Positions 49,418 to 57,859 are shown, counted from the stretch's first letter. The stretch: 64,000 nt of DNA from Streptomyces malaysiensis subsp. samsunensis (GCF_024519315.1 NZ_JANIIC010000024.1:62001-126000); one strand, 5' to 3'. Translations and numbers: made by a program. Notes: generated from the sequence alone by a model not told the origin.

Positions 49418-50361
49418 CGCGCTTCCCCGTCCCCGTCCCCGATCAGCGCCATGCCGCGCTCGATCAGCTCGGTGAGCTCCTTGACATGGGCGGGGCTGGG
49501 CTCGCTCAGCGGCGGCCGCACCTCGCCCACGTCCAGTCCGCGCAGCCGGACGCCCGCCTTGACCAGCGAAACGGCATAGCCGCGGCCCTGGTTGCGCAGC
49601 TCGACCAGCGGCCGGTAGAAGCCGTCGAGCAGCTTGTTGACGGTCTCGTCGTCGCCCGTCATGAGGGCCTTGTGGAAGGCGAGGGCGATCTCGGGGACGA
49701 AGCAGAAGACGGCGGAGGAGTAGAGCGTCACGCCGATACCGCGGTAGGCGAGGCCGGTCAGCTCGGCGGTCGGCAGCCCGTTGAAGTAACGGAAGCCCCC
49801 GTCGGGGGCCTCTGCGCGCACCGCGCTGACGATGCGCTGCATCAAATCGAGGTCGCCGAGGCCGTCCTTGAGGCCGATGATGCCGGGCACCTTGGCGAGC
49901 CTGGCCACGGACTCCGGCTCCAGGACGGCGTTGTCCCGCTGATAGACGATGATGTCGAGGTCGGTCGCGCCCGCGAGGGCGCTGTAGTGACGGATCAGCC
50001 CCTCCTGACCGGCCACGACGAGATACGGCGGCATGGCGAGCAGCCCGTCCGCACCGGCCCGCTCGGCCAGCTTGGCGAACTGGATCGCCAGCGCGGTCCC
50101 GTACCCGGCGCCCGCGACCACCGGCACCCGCCCGGCGGCCTCGTCCACGGCGACCGCGACGCAGTCGTGGAACTCCTCGGGCGTCAGTGCGTGGAACTCG
50201 CCCGTACCGCAGCACGCGAAGACGGCGCCCGCCCCCGCGTCGATCCCGGCGCGGATGTGCGCACGGTAGATCTCCAGGTCCAGGGCGCCATCGGGACCGT
50301 AGGCGGTCACGGGGAAGAACAGCAGTCCGTCAAGGCGCCCGGCGAGTGAAGCTGAGGTCAC
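49414..50361 (-). CDS. kdgD: 5-dehydro-4-deoxyglucarate dehydratase
   Basis: A 315-residue DHDPS-superfamily enzyme. LLFFPVTAYGPDG, CCGTGEFHALTPEEF (the Gly-Thr-Gly-Glu-Phe signature of this subgroup), the Tyr in DIIVYQRDNAV and the Schiff-base Lys in IIGLKDGLGD identify it. It converts 5-keto-4-deoxy-glucarate to 2-oxoglutarate semialdehyde with loss of water and CO2. GTG 50361 follows GGAGAAGG. It is divergent from udh across a 306-bp control region. The next step is provided by the dehydrogenase at 31358-32893. Confidence 0.92.
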   Translation of the reverse strand: MTSASLAGRLDGLLFFPVTAYGPDGALDLEIYRAHIRAGIDAGAGAVFACCGTGEFHALTPEEFHDCVAVAVDEAAGRVPVVAGAGYGTALAIQFAKLAERAGADGLLAMPPYLVVAGQEGLIRHYSALAGATDLDIIVYQRDNAVLEPESVARLAKVPGIIGLKDGLGDLDLMQRIVSAVRAEAPDGGFRYFNGLPTAELTGLAYRGIGVTLYSSAVFCFVPEIALAFHKALMTGDDETVNKLLDGFYRPLVELRNQGRGYAVSLVKAGVRLRGLDVGEVRPPLSEPSPAHVKELTELIERGMALIGDGDGEAR

Positions 50362-50667
50362 GGCCTTCTCCCTGTCGTGTACACCGACCCGCCGTCACCC
50401 ACCGACGCAGTGTGCACGTTTCTGATCGTCATCTACATTCATGAACAATCCTCACCGTAAGGCAGCCATCGGCCGCCGGTCAAGGGCGCCAACGGCGTGA
50501 CACCACTCACCTGATGGCGAATTCCGCGCCGTCGCGCCACCCTTGACGGTGCATGCGCCGATCCTTACGGTGTCCATGAATCTGAACCACATACACGAAT
50601 AAAAACCACATACGCGATGCCTCGCGACAACCCCATGACGCGACACCCCCACGGAGGAGATCCCCCC
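50362..50667. promoter_or_regulatory. Divergent kdgD/udh control region
   Basis: A 306-bp AT-enriched gap. It holds an exact direct repeat AACCACATAC at 50585-50594 and 50604-50613 (19-nt period), an ATTCATGAAC element near 50437 and a related CCATGAAT near 50575. These may be operators shared by both operons. No regulator gene is adjacent; the IclR and GntR proteins in the window are candidates. Confidence 0.5.
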
Positions 50668-51477
50668 ATGCCCGCTCCCCGCACCGTCCTCCTCACCGGC
50701 GCCGCCGGCGGCATGGGCACCCTGATGCGCGAACTGCTGCCGCAGTACGGGTACCAGCTGCGGCTGCTCGACCAACTCCCCATCGAGGGCGAGCCGGACG
50801 CGATCACCTCGGACCTGTCCGACCGGGACGCCCTGCGCGAGGCCGTACGGGGCGTCGACGCGATCATCCATCTCGCGGGCATCTCCCTGGAAGCCTCATT
50901 CGAGAAGATTCTGCGGGCCAATATCGAAGGCACGTACAACGTGTACGAGGCGGCCCGCGAGGCGGGGGTCCGCCGTATCGTCTTCGCCTCCAGCAACCAC
51001 GCCGTGGGCTTCACCCCGCGCCCGGTGGGAGACGACCCGCTCATCCCGGTCGACACCCCGCGCCGCCCCGACACGTACTACGGGGTGTCGAAGTCCTTCG
51101 GCGAGGACCTGGCGTCGCTCTACTGGGACAAGTACGGCATCGAGACGGTCGCCATCCGCATCGGCTCCTGCTTCCCCGAGCCGACGACGGTCCGCATGCT
51201 GTCCATCTGGCTGAGCCCGGCGGACGGCGCCCGGCTGCTCCATGCCGCCCTTACGGCGGAGAACGTGGGCTACAGGGTGGTCTACGGCAGTTCGGGCAAC
51301 ACCCGCCCGTGGTGTGACCTCTCCTCGGCCCGCGCCCTGGGGTACGAGCCCCAGGACGACTCCGAGCCGTATGCGGCGAAGCTGATCGCGGAGCAGGGGG
51401 AGTTGGAGCCGGACAACCCCGACCATCAGCACCTCGGTGGCGCGTTCTGCACCAACCCGCCGATCTGGCCGCGTTGA
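50668..51477 (+). CDS. udh: Uronate dehydrogenase
   Basis: A 269-residue short-chain dehydrogenase of the Udh family, oxidising D-glucuronate or D-galacturonate to the aldarolactone with NAD. It shows VLLTGAAGGMGTLMRELL (nucleotide loop), IIHLAGISLE, FASSNHAVGFTPR, the catalytic YYGVSKSFGEDL (Tyr-X3-Lys) and IRIGSCFPEPTTVRMLSIWL, which is diagnostic of Udh. ATG 50668 follows AGGAGA. First enzyme of the oxidative uronate pathway; the aldarate dehydratase that must come next is not in the window. Confidence 0.93.
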   Translation: MPAPRTVLLTGAAGGMGTLMRELLPQYGYQLRLLDQLPIEGEPDAITSDLSDRDALREAVRGVDAIIHLAGISLEASFEKILRANIEGTYNVYEAAREAGVRRIVFASSNHAVGFTPRPVGDDPLIPVDTPRRPDTYYGVSKSFGEDLASLYWDKYGIETVAIRIGSCFPEPTTVRMLSIWLSPADGARLLHAALTAENVGYRVVYGSSGNTRPWCDLSSARALGYEPQDDSEPYAAKLIAEQGELEPDNPDHQHLGGAFCTNPPIWPR

Positions 51478-51526
51478 GGGTTTCCGGTGCCGCGTTGAGC
51501 TTTCCGGTGCCGCGTTGAGGGTTTCG
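51469..51526 (+). repeat. Three tandem copies spanning the udh stop codon
   Basis: Unit CCGCGTTGAGGGTTTCCGGT of 20-21 nt repeated at about 51469, 51490 and 51510; the first copy contains the udh stop. The second copy differs by a 1-nt deletion. No gene lies in it. Confidence 0.75.
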
Positions 51527-52053
51527 GGCTGGCCCGTGTGCGTATGGGCGCCGCTTACCGAGGCCAGGTGGTTTTGAGCATGGGGCCGGAGGTGGGGGGC
51601 GCGGCACCGCCGCCAGCTGCCGGACCGGTGGGATGTCGGGGTCGTGGCGGCTCAGCGGTGTGAGAAGTGCGGTCCGACCCGGAGTGCGGGCCGGTGGGTT
51701 CCATGGACCCCAGAGACGGCCCCTCCGGGTACCCTTCCAAAAAACGTTTGATCTGAAGCAACTTATTTGTCAAACGTTTTCCGAAGGGGTACCCCAACCC
51801 CGCGGCAGCCCGGTACAGCGAACCGGCCCCAGACCGGCCGACCGCCCCGCCCCCGCGCGCGGCAGTCCGGCAACGACCCCAGCCCCGGACCGCCGGAGCC
51901 GCAACGTCCCTCCACTCCCACCGGCCCGGCGGCCGGCGACGAGGACCGGGCCAGGCACTCCCCGACCCATGCTCAAATGCGCCGAAGGCGCGAGACGGCG
52001 CCGCACCCGACCGAGCCGAGCGGCCACGCGCCCCCGTCAGCACGACACCCCGC
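51478..52053. other. 577-bp gene-free region with a long inverted repeat
   Basis: Imperfect 25-bp arms at 51727-51751 and 51770-51794 (21 of 25 positions match) around an 18-nt AT-rich loop. The outer ends are GGGTACCC; the inner ends are AAAACGTTTGA and its complement. No coding sequence is supported here: the open frames are low-complexity and antisense-like. The repeat may be a double operator, a mobile-element end or an RNA hairpin. Confidence 0.6.
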
Positions 52054-52209
52054 TCAGCCTGCCTTACGGGCCGCGTCGACCGCGCGGCTCACACGCGGCA
52101 CATAGTCGGGGTCCTGGACGCGCGCCACGATGCCCTCTTGGACGTCCATCACCAGCAGAGCCGTCTTGTTCGCGCTCTCGCGCACACTCTCGTTCTCGTT
52201 CATGTTCAT
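52054..52209 (-). pseudogene. Isochorismatase-family gene stub
   Basis: A 51-residue frame with the N-terminus of a cysteine hydrolase of the isochorismatase type (KTALLVMDVQEGIV holds the catalytic Asp) that stops after RAVDAARKAG. Intact family members have 180-220 residues and need a Lys and a Cys further on. No continuation is found in other frames down to 51480. It follows the MFS gene by 20 nt with an AAAGG ribosome site, so it was the last gene of that operon. Confidence 0.75.
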
Positions 52210-52229
52210 CAAGCCTTTCTCCGCTGCGG

Positions 52230-53654
52230 TCATCGAGCGGAAGAGGAATCTTCGGAACCGATACGGCCCAGCGAGCGGTCCACGACCGTCAGCGCCAGAC
52301 ACAGACCGGTGATGGCGAGCATGAACCAGGCCAGGCCGTGCAGCCCGCCGGTGTCGGCGCGGGCGCCGAAGAAGGCGCCGTTGGCGCAGGCGGCGACCAT
52401 CGCGCCGAGGTAGAGGAAGGTGCGGAGCAGCCCCGCCGAGGAACCCATCCGCTCCGGATCGGCCTGGTGGTACACCGCGTTCTGAAGGGCGAGGTTGATC
52501 AGCCCCTGCGGTACGCCGAAGACCAGCGCGACGACGATCAGCAGCCATACCGCGCTGTCCGGCTGGAGCAGAAGCAGCAGGGCGCAGCCCACGATCTGCC
52601 CCACGCCCCCCACGAGCAGCTTGCCGCGCGCCGCGGCGCGGCGGCCGGTGACGGTGGACACCGCGATCCCGGTCAGGAACATGGGCAGTTGGGCGAGCCC
52701 CGCCTGAGAGGCCGTCAGCCCCCGGCCGTCCTGGAGCCACTGGGTGTAGCCGTACAGAAAGACGTACGAGACGACGGAGACGAGCAGGGCACGGGCGTAC
52801 GTGAGCAGCAGGGGCACATTCCCGCCGAACACCCGCAGATCGATGAACGGCTCCGCCACCCGCAGCTCCCGCACCGCGAACCCGGCCGCCGCCACCGCCA
52901 TCAGCACGGGCAGAAACCAGCGGTCGGCCCGGGGCTCCATCAGGAACAGCAACAGCGAGACGAGCATCGCGCCGAACAGCGCCATGCCGGCCAGGTCCAG
53001 CCGGACCTCCTTCGCGGCGGCGCGCTCCTCATGGGAAGCCTTGGGCAGGCGCAGGGCGCCGAGGAGCAGACCGGCCGCCGCGAGGGGAAGGTTGACGGCG
53101 AACGTGCTGCGCCAGCCGCCCAGTCCGATCAGCAGTCCGCCCAAGGGCGGTCCGAGGATCGCGACGGTCTGATTGGCGATCGCGAGCGTGGCGAGGACCC
53201 CGGCGGGGCTGTCCTTGCCGGTCCGCCGGGCCTCGCTGCGGATGAGGTACATCGAGGCCGGATAGCCCGCGCAGGTGCCGAATCCGAGCACCACCCGCGC
53301 GACGATCAGCGCCCCCAGGTTCGGGGCCAGCAGCCCGATCAGCCCCGCGATGCCGGTCAGCGTCGTCCCGGCGAGGAAGAGACGGCGCGGCCCGTAGAGA
53401 TCGATCAGCCGGCCCACGACCGGCTGGCCTATCGCGGTGGCCAGATAGAGCGCGGAGACCAGCCAGGCCGTCTGCGACGGCGGCGCCCCGAACGCGGCGC
53501 CGATCGGCACCAACGACACGGAGATGATGGAGGAGTTGACCGGGTTCAGGACCGAACCCAGCATCATCGGCGCGAGCAGCCTCCGGTCGAAGGCGCCCGC
53601 CGGGTCCGCCCCGCCCCTCCGTCGTGTGAGCCGTTGTGTGAGCCGCTCGATCAT
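52230..53654 (-). CDS. MFS drug efflux transporter, DHA2-like
   Basis: A 474-residue transporter of the 14-helix EmrB/QacA type. It shows LNPVNSSIISVSLVPIGAAFG (helix 1), LATAIGQPVVGRLIDLYGPRR (motif A), ARVVLGFGTCAGYP and GPPLGGLLIGLGGWRSTFAVN (motif C/D area). It likely exports drugs or other amphiphiles by proton antiport. ATG 53654 overlaps the MarR stop as ATGA, so it belongs to a MarR-controlled operon and the frame open to 53747 is not used. Confidence 0.92.
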   Translation of the reverse strand: MIERLTQRLTRRRGGADPAGAFDRRLLAPMMLGSVLNPVNSSIISVSLVPIGAAFGAPPSQTAWLVSALYLATAIGQPVVGRLIDLYGPRRLFLAGTTLTGIAGLIGLLAPNLGALIVARVVLGFGTCAGYPASMYLIRSEARRTGKDSPAGVLATLAIANQTVAILGPPLGGLLIGLGGWRSTFAVNLPLAAAGLLLGALRLPKASHEERAAAKEVRLDLAGMALFGAMLVSLLLFLMEPRADRWFLPVLMAVAAAGFAVRELRVAEPFIDLRVFGGNVPLLLTYARALLVSVVSYVFLYGYTQWLQDGRGLTASQAGLAQLPMFLTGIAVSTVTGRRAAARGKLLVGGVGQIVGCALLLLLQPDSAVWLLIVVALVFGVPQGLINLALQNAVYHQADPERMGSSAGLLRTFLYLGAMVAACANGAFFGARADTGGLHGLAWFMLAITGLCLALTVVDRSLGRIGSEDSSSAR

Positions 53655-54100
53655 GCGCGGCTGAGCCGGTCCAGCAGGGCCAGCGCCTCGAGGATGGTCT
53701 GCCGTTCCGCTTCCGTGTAGCCGGTCTCCAGGGCCCGGGTGAGCCATTCCTCACCCGCCCGCCGCTTGTCCTCCAGGAACGCGCTGCCCGTTTCGCTCAC
53801 CGAGACCAACTGCCGCCGCCCGTCACCGGGGTCCGGACGGCGCTGGATCAGCCCACGGTCGTCCAGCGCGGCGAGCGTGGCCGCCATCGACTGCGGCCGT
53901 ACGCGCTCGGCCGCCGCGAGTGCGCTGGTCGAGGCGGGGCCCTCCTTGCTGAGCCTGCTGAGCACGGACGTCTGCGAGGGGGTGAGTTCCTCGTTGTCGT
54001 ACGTCTCCTTGAGCCGCCGCCGCAGCCGGCCGATCACCACACGGATCTCATGCGCGGCGCGCACGGCGGACACGGACATGCCGCCAGGGGTCTCTGCCAT
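53651..54100 (-). CDS. MarR-family regulator
   Basis: A 149-residue winged-helix repressor: LTPSQTSVLSRLSKEGPAST, LAAAERVRPQSMAATLAALDDRGLI and the wing RRPDPGDGRRQLVSVSETG. ATG 54100 follows GAGG; an upstream in-frame ATG at 54142 is less likely. It is coupled to the downstream MFS gene and probably represses that operon until a ligand binds. Confidence 0.93.
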   Translation of the reverse strand: MAETPGGMSVSAVRAAHEIRVVIGRLRRRLKETYDNEELTPSQTSVLSRLSKEGPASTSALAAAERVRPQSMAATLAALDDRGLIQRRPDPGDGRRQLVSVSETGSAFLEDKRRAGEEWLTRALETGYTEAERQTILEALALLDRLSRA

Positions 54101-54195
54101 GCCCCTCACGGTATTTTCTTCAGTCCAGCCTGTCCAGTTCAACCTGTTCAGTTTGCCCTGGCCAACTCAGCCTGAACGGGCCGGGCCCGGCCGGG

Positions 54196-54783
54196 TCAGG
54201 TCCGGGCCCGCTCCAGCGCCCGCCGGGCAAGCCGGCGCGCGATGCCGACGGGGTCGGTGACCACCGAGAGCCCGTTCAGCACCGTGGCCCCCTCGTGGAG
54301 CAGCAGCAGTTCGTCCGCCAGCTCATCGGGGGCCGCCACGCCTGCCTGCTCGCACAGCTCCCGCAGATAGCCCCGCAGCCAGTGCTTCTGGTCGGCGATC
54401 ACCTGCCGGGCCGGATGCCCGGCGTCCGGCAGTTCGGCGGCCGCGTTCACGAATCCGCAGCCGCGCGGGTTCTCGCGGCGCACCCACTCCGCGAGCGCGT
54501 CGAACGTGGCCAGGGCGCGATCGGCCGGAGGAGACTTCTCGACCTCGGCGGTGAGCCACGCCCGCCATCGCTCATCGCGCTCCCGCAGATACGCGGCGAC
54601 CAGCGTCTCCTTGGAGCCGAACCGGTCGTAGAGCGTCTTCTTGGTGACTCCGGCGCGCTTGGCGATCAAGTCCACGCCGACCGCGTTGATCCCCTGCCCG
54701 TAGAACAGTTCGGCGGCGGTGTCGAGGACGCGCCGCGCGGCGGGGGTGAGGACTCCCATGTGCGCTTGCCTGTGCGCCTCCAT
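54196..54783 (-). CDS. TetR-family regulator
   Basis: A 195-residue repressor. The N-terminal HTH is AAELFYGQGINAVGVDLIAK with TKKTLYDRFGSKETLVAAYL. The C-terminal ligand domain contains NPRGCGFVNAAAELPD, typical of the AcrR/YxaF-like group. ATG 54783 is used; an in-frame ATG at 54759 is possible. It is divergent from an EamA transporter, with a perfect operator-like palindrome between them. Confidence 0.93.
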   Translation of the reverse strand: MEAHRQAHMGVLTPAARRVLDTAAELFYGQGINAVGVDLIAKRAGVTKKTLYDRFGSKETLVAAYLRERDERWRAWLTAEVEKSPPADRALATFDALAEWVRRENPRGCGFVNAAAELPDAGHPARQVIADQKHWLRGYLRELCEQAGVAAPDELADELLLLHEGATVLNGLSVVTDPVGIARRLARRALERART

Positions 54784-54803
54784 GCCGTGATCGCCTCCCG
54801 GGG

Positions 54804-54862
54804 TTGACGACTAAACCGATCTGTTTAGTCTAGTGGGGCGAAGGAGTAAACAGACCGGTATA
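54804..54862 (+). promoter_or_regulatory. EamA promoter with TetR operator palindrome
   Basis: GACTAAAC (54809-54816) and GTTTAGTC (54823-54830) form a perfect 8-bp inverted repeat with a 6-nt spacer. It overlaps a -35-like TTGACG (54804-54809) and a -10-like TAGTCT (54826-54831). A second, degraded site TAAACAGACCGGTATA lies at 54847-54862. Repressor binding would block the EamA promoter and probably the tetR promoter too. Confidence 0.75.
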
Positions 54863-54899
54863 CCCGGCACCCCGTAGCCCGATCAGAACGAGGACGCCC

Positions 54900-55838
54900 A
54901 TGCCCATCAGCGCCGCCGTCACCTCCATCGGACTCGTCGTGATGTGGAGCTCCGGCTTCATCGGAGCCGAGCTCGGCACTCGGGAGGCCACCGCCGACAC
55001 GCTGCTGATGTGGCGCTTCCTCGCGGCCGCCGCCGTGCTGGGCGGCGCCTGGCTGCTGCTGAGACGCCGCAGGATCCCCCCTCGCGCCCTGGTCGAGCAG
55101 GCGGCGATCGGGGCGCTTTCGCAGGGCGGCTATCTCGGCGGGATCGTCTGGGCGGTCGGACTCGGTGTGCCGTCCGGCACCGCCGCGCTGATCGCCGCGG
55201 TGCAGCCGCTCGCGGCGGGCGCGCTGGCCGGGCGGCTGCTCGGGGAGGCGGTCAGCCCGCGCCAGTGGGCGGGACTGGCCATCGGCCTCGGCGGGGTCGC
55301 GCTGGTCGTCCAGGGCGATCTGTCGGCGGGCCCGGCCGCCGCTCCGGCCTGGGCGTACGGGCTGCCCTTCGCCGCCATGGCGGCGCTGCTGGCCGCGAGC
55401 TTCCTCGAACGCCGGGTGCGGGCGCCGCTGGACCCCGTGGACGCCATACCGCTCCACTGCCTGGTCAGCGCCGTGCTGTTCACCGGGGTCGCGCTGGCCG
55501 GAGGCCATGCCGCGCCCCCGGCGGCCGGGGGCTTCTGGACGGCGGTGGTGTGGACCGTGCTGCTCTCCACGGTCGGCGGCTACGGCTTCTACTGGCTGAG
55601 CCTGCGCCGCAACGGCGTCACCCGCACCAGCGCGCTGATCTATCTCACGCCCCCGACCACGCTGGTGTGGGCCTACGCGATGTTCGGGGACGCCCCCGGG
55701 TGGACCGCCCTCGCGGGCGTGGCGGTGTGTGTGATCGGCGTGACGGCCGCTACCGCACGCCGCCGCCCCGGCCGGTCAGCGCAGCTCGCGGAGGATCCAG
55801 TCGGTGATCGAGCGGTGCCGCGGGTCCCAGCCGAGTAG
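54900..55838 (+). CDS. EamA/DMT-superfamily transporter
   Basis: A 312-residue membrane protein with ten helices made of two EamA repeats: IGLVVMWSSGFIGAELGTRE with WRFLAAAAVLGGAWLLL, and FAAMAALLAASFLERR with TSALIYLTPPTTLVWAYAMFGD. It would export metabolites, amino acids or drugs. It is controlled by the divergent TetR gene. The last 20 residues (past RRPGRSAQLAED) overlap the end of a convergent gene by 63 nt and are not conserved-looking. Confidence 0.92.
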   Translation: MPISAAVTSIGLVVMWSSGFIGAELGTREATADTLLMWRFLAAAAVLGGAWLLLRRRRIPPRALVEQAAIGALSQGGYLGGIVWAVGLGVPSGTAALIAAVQPLAAGALAGRLLGEAVSPRQWAGLAIGLGGVALVVQGDLSAGPAAAPAWAYGLPFAAMAALLAASFLERRVRAPLDPVDAIPLHCLVSAVLFTGVALAGGHAAPPAAGGFWTAVVWTVLLSTVGGYGFYWLSLRRNGVTRTSALIYLTPPTTLVWAYAMFGDAPGWTALAGVAVCVIGVTAATARRRPGRSAQLAEDPVGDRAVPRVPAE

Positions 55839-56687
55839 CTCGCGGGCGCGGCGCGCCCGTACCCGGCTGTTGGCGCCCAGGGCGTGCCGGGCGAACGCGG
55901 GATCCCAGACGTTGTCCGGTGCGTCGGGGTCCCAGGGGCGGGGGCCGGGCAGGCCGAGGGCGCGGGCGACCGCCTCGGCGATCGCGCCGAACGACGCCTC
56001 CCCGTTCGCCACGAAGTAGAAGGTGCCCGGAGGCGTCTTCTCCAGCGCGCGGAGGTACAGGTCGGCGACGTCGTCGACATGGACGGTGGACCAGATGTTG
56101 CGGCCGGGGCCGACCTGGCGGACCACTCCACCCGCGCGGGCCTGCCGGACGAGCGCCGCGATCAGGACGCTCTCCCGGCCCGGGCCCCGGCCGTGCCCGT
56201 AGATCAGGCTGTCGCACAGCACCGCCGACCGCACGCCCTGCCCGGCCGCGCCCAGGACCAGACGGTCGATGGCGACCCGGGCCGCGCGAACGGGGTGGTC
56301 GGGTTCCCAGGACGAACCCGGGTCGAGGAGGTCCTCGCCGTGAACCGCCTCCGACGCCTCGCCCTCCGTTCCCATGCCGACCGTGCTGGAGCCGCTGGTG
56401 TGGATCAGCGGCTTGTCCGATCCGGCCAGGGCGGCGATGAGCGTCTCCACAGCCGCGCGGTGGTCGCTGTCGGCCGCGTTCACCACGGCGTCGGCCCGGC
56501 GGGCCCGCGCGGTGAGGACATCCGCGTCGTCGAGCGACCCCACCACGGGCTCGATGCCCAGCCGCGCGAGTCGCCCCGCCTTGGCCGGGTCGCGGGTCAG
56601 ACCACTCACCCGATGACCGGCCTGGAGGAGGCGGACGGCGACGGTGCCGCCGATATAGCCTCTCGCGCCGGTGACGAAGACATGCAT
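55776..56687 (-). CDS. NAD-dependent epimerase/dehydratase-like SDR
   Basis: A 303-residue extended/atypical SDR: VFVTGARGYIGGTVAVRLLQAGH nucleotide site, AVVNAADSDHRAAVETLI, IHTSGSSTVG, a Tyr in LIYGHGRGPGRES, and STVHVDDVADLYLRALE. The canonical Tyr-X3-Lys is not obvious, so the enzymatic step is uncertain. Its end overlaps the EamA end. It stands alone otherwise. Confidence 0.88.
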   Translation of the reverse strand: MHVFVTGARGYIGGTVAVRLLQAGHRVSGLTRDPAKAGRLARLGIEPVVGSLDDADVLTARARRADAVVNAADSDHRAAVETLIAALAGSDKPLIHTSGSSTVGMGTEGEASEAVHGEDLLDPGSSWEPDHPVRAARVAIDRLVLGAAGQGVRSAVLCDSLIYGHGRGPGRESVLIAALVRQARAGGVVRQVGPGRNIWSTVHVDDVADLYLRALEKTPPGTFYFVANGEASFGAIAEAVARALGLPGPRPWDPDAPDNVWDPAFARHALGANSRVRARRARELLGWDPRHRSITDWILRELR

Positions 56688-56793
56688 GGGAGGGGTGCCT
56701 CTCTGCCGGGGTCGGCCTCTCCGATGGGCCGGCCCGCAGAATCGATCGGCGCTCGGCGGATCCCCAACGGGGTTTGCCGGGACGGCAAACCCG

Positions 56794-57627
56794 TCAGCAG
56801 CACTGCCAGGTAAAGATGGCCTTCTCGAAGCGGCCCGCGGCCAGGTCGTCGGGGCGGATCAGCCAGTACAGCGCCCCGCCGTCACCCCACATCATGTCCG
56901 CGTCCTCGTCGGAGTCGAACTGCGCGAGCAGCACCCAGCGCCCCGCCTCCCGCTCGAGCCGCGGATCCTCCCACGACACGTCCCGCCCGCCCAGCGCGCC
57001 ATGCGCCACCACGATCTCCACCGCGCCCTGAACGGACTGGGCATGGCCACCGATCTGATGGGCCACACCGCTCTGGTGACCCCATATCGCCCGCTCGAAC
57101 GCGTCCGGGAACGCGCCCTCGCCGAACGCGGCGGTCAGCGCGGGCAGATCGAAGTCCGGGGCGCTCGGGCCCATATGGGCGGTCAGCGGCACCTCCGGGT
57201 ACGGGGCGAGACCGGCCGGTGCGGGCCGCTCGGGCGCGTCGGCGGGCGCGGCCGGGAGGTGGAGCACACGGGCACCGGCCCAGGTGTCCGGGTCGGCGGT
57301 GTCGACCAGCGCGTCGTCGTCCTCGTCGCCGTAGTAGAAGAAGGCCAGACGGCCGGCGGCGGGCAGCGGGATGTCCAGCCGGTCCCCGGGCAGCGCGGCG
57401 CAGTCCACCTCCGCCACGAAGGCCAGCGGGCCGTGCCCCTCCCACACCGGCCAGTCCATGCCCTCGGACAGCCGGGGCAGTCCGCCGAGGCGGCCGACGA
57501 CCGGATCGGCCGCCCCGGCCCGGCGGAGGTGGGCGGCCGGGCGCAGCAGCCCGGTCCAGCGGTCGGCGAGGTCGGCGGGCAGATGGGTGCGGGCCAGGGT
57601 GTGCAGCGCGTCGGGCTCGGTCGTCAT
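56794..57627 (-). CDS. DUF1963 (YwqG-like) protein
   Basis: A 277-residue cytosolic protein of the YwqG/DUF1963 family. It contains VGRLGGLPRLSEGMDWPVWEG, PLAFVAEVDCAALPG, RLAFFYYGDED, HQIGGHAQSVQG and the closing LLAQFDSDEDADMMWGDGGALYWLI with two final Cys. The molecular role of the family is unknown. ATG 57627 is chosen; frames further upstream are low-complexity repeats. Probably a monocistronic gene. Confidence 0.85.
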   Translation of the reverse strand: MTTEPDALHTLARTHLPADLADRWTGLLRPAAHLRRAGAADPVVGRLGGLPRLSEGMDWPVWEGHGPLAFVAEVDCAALPGDRLDIPLPAAGRLAFFYYGDEDDDALVDTADPDTWAGARVLHLPAAPADAPERPAPAGLAPYPEVPLTAHMGPSAPDFDLPALTAAFGEGAFPDAFERAIWGHQSGVAHQIGGHAQSVQGAVEIVVAHGALGGRDVSWEDPRLEREAGRWVLLAQFDSDEDADMMWGDGGALYWLIRPDDLAAGRFEKAIFTWQCC

Positions 57628-57660
57628 GCGGACCATGGTGGCGGACGCCACCGACAGCCG

Positions 57661-57790
57661 AACGGAGCCGATCGCGACCGCCCCCAACTGACCGCAGCCG
57701 ATCCCGACCGACCTCGACTGATCGCGGCCGACCACGACCGGTCGCGATCGTTCACGGCCGTTCACGGCCGAACCGGGCCGACCGCGGCGG
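57661..57790. repeat. GACCG-rich simple repeat
   Basis: About 130 bases of irregular GACCG, CGGCCGA and TTCACGGCCG units between two divergent genes. Unit length and spacing vary. No gene seen; promoters of both neighbours must lie within it. Confidence 0.55.
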
Positions 57791-57859
57791 GACATGGCAT
57801 GGCAGAAGTCACCCCGCAGGTCAAGGAACCGTAAAGCGGGTGCGTTCGTTACCCCGGGC

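Noticed and set aside
57661..57790. A CRISPR-like or operator array of GACCG units
   Set aside because: Unit length and spacing vary, there are no constant repeats with unique spacers, and no cas genes are present.
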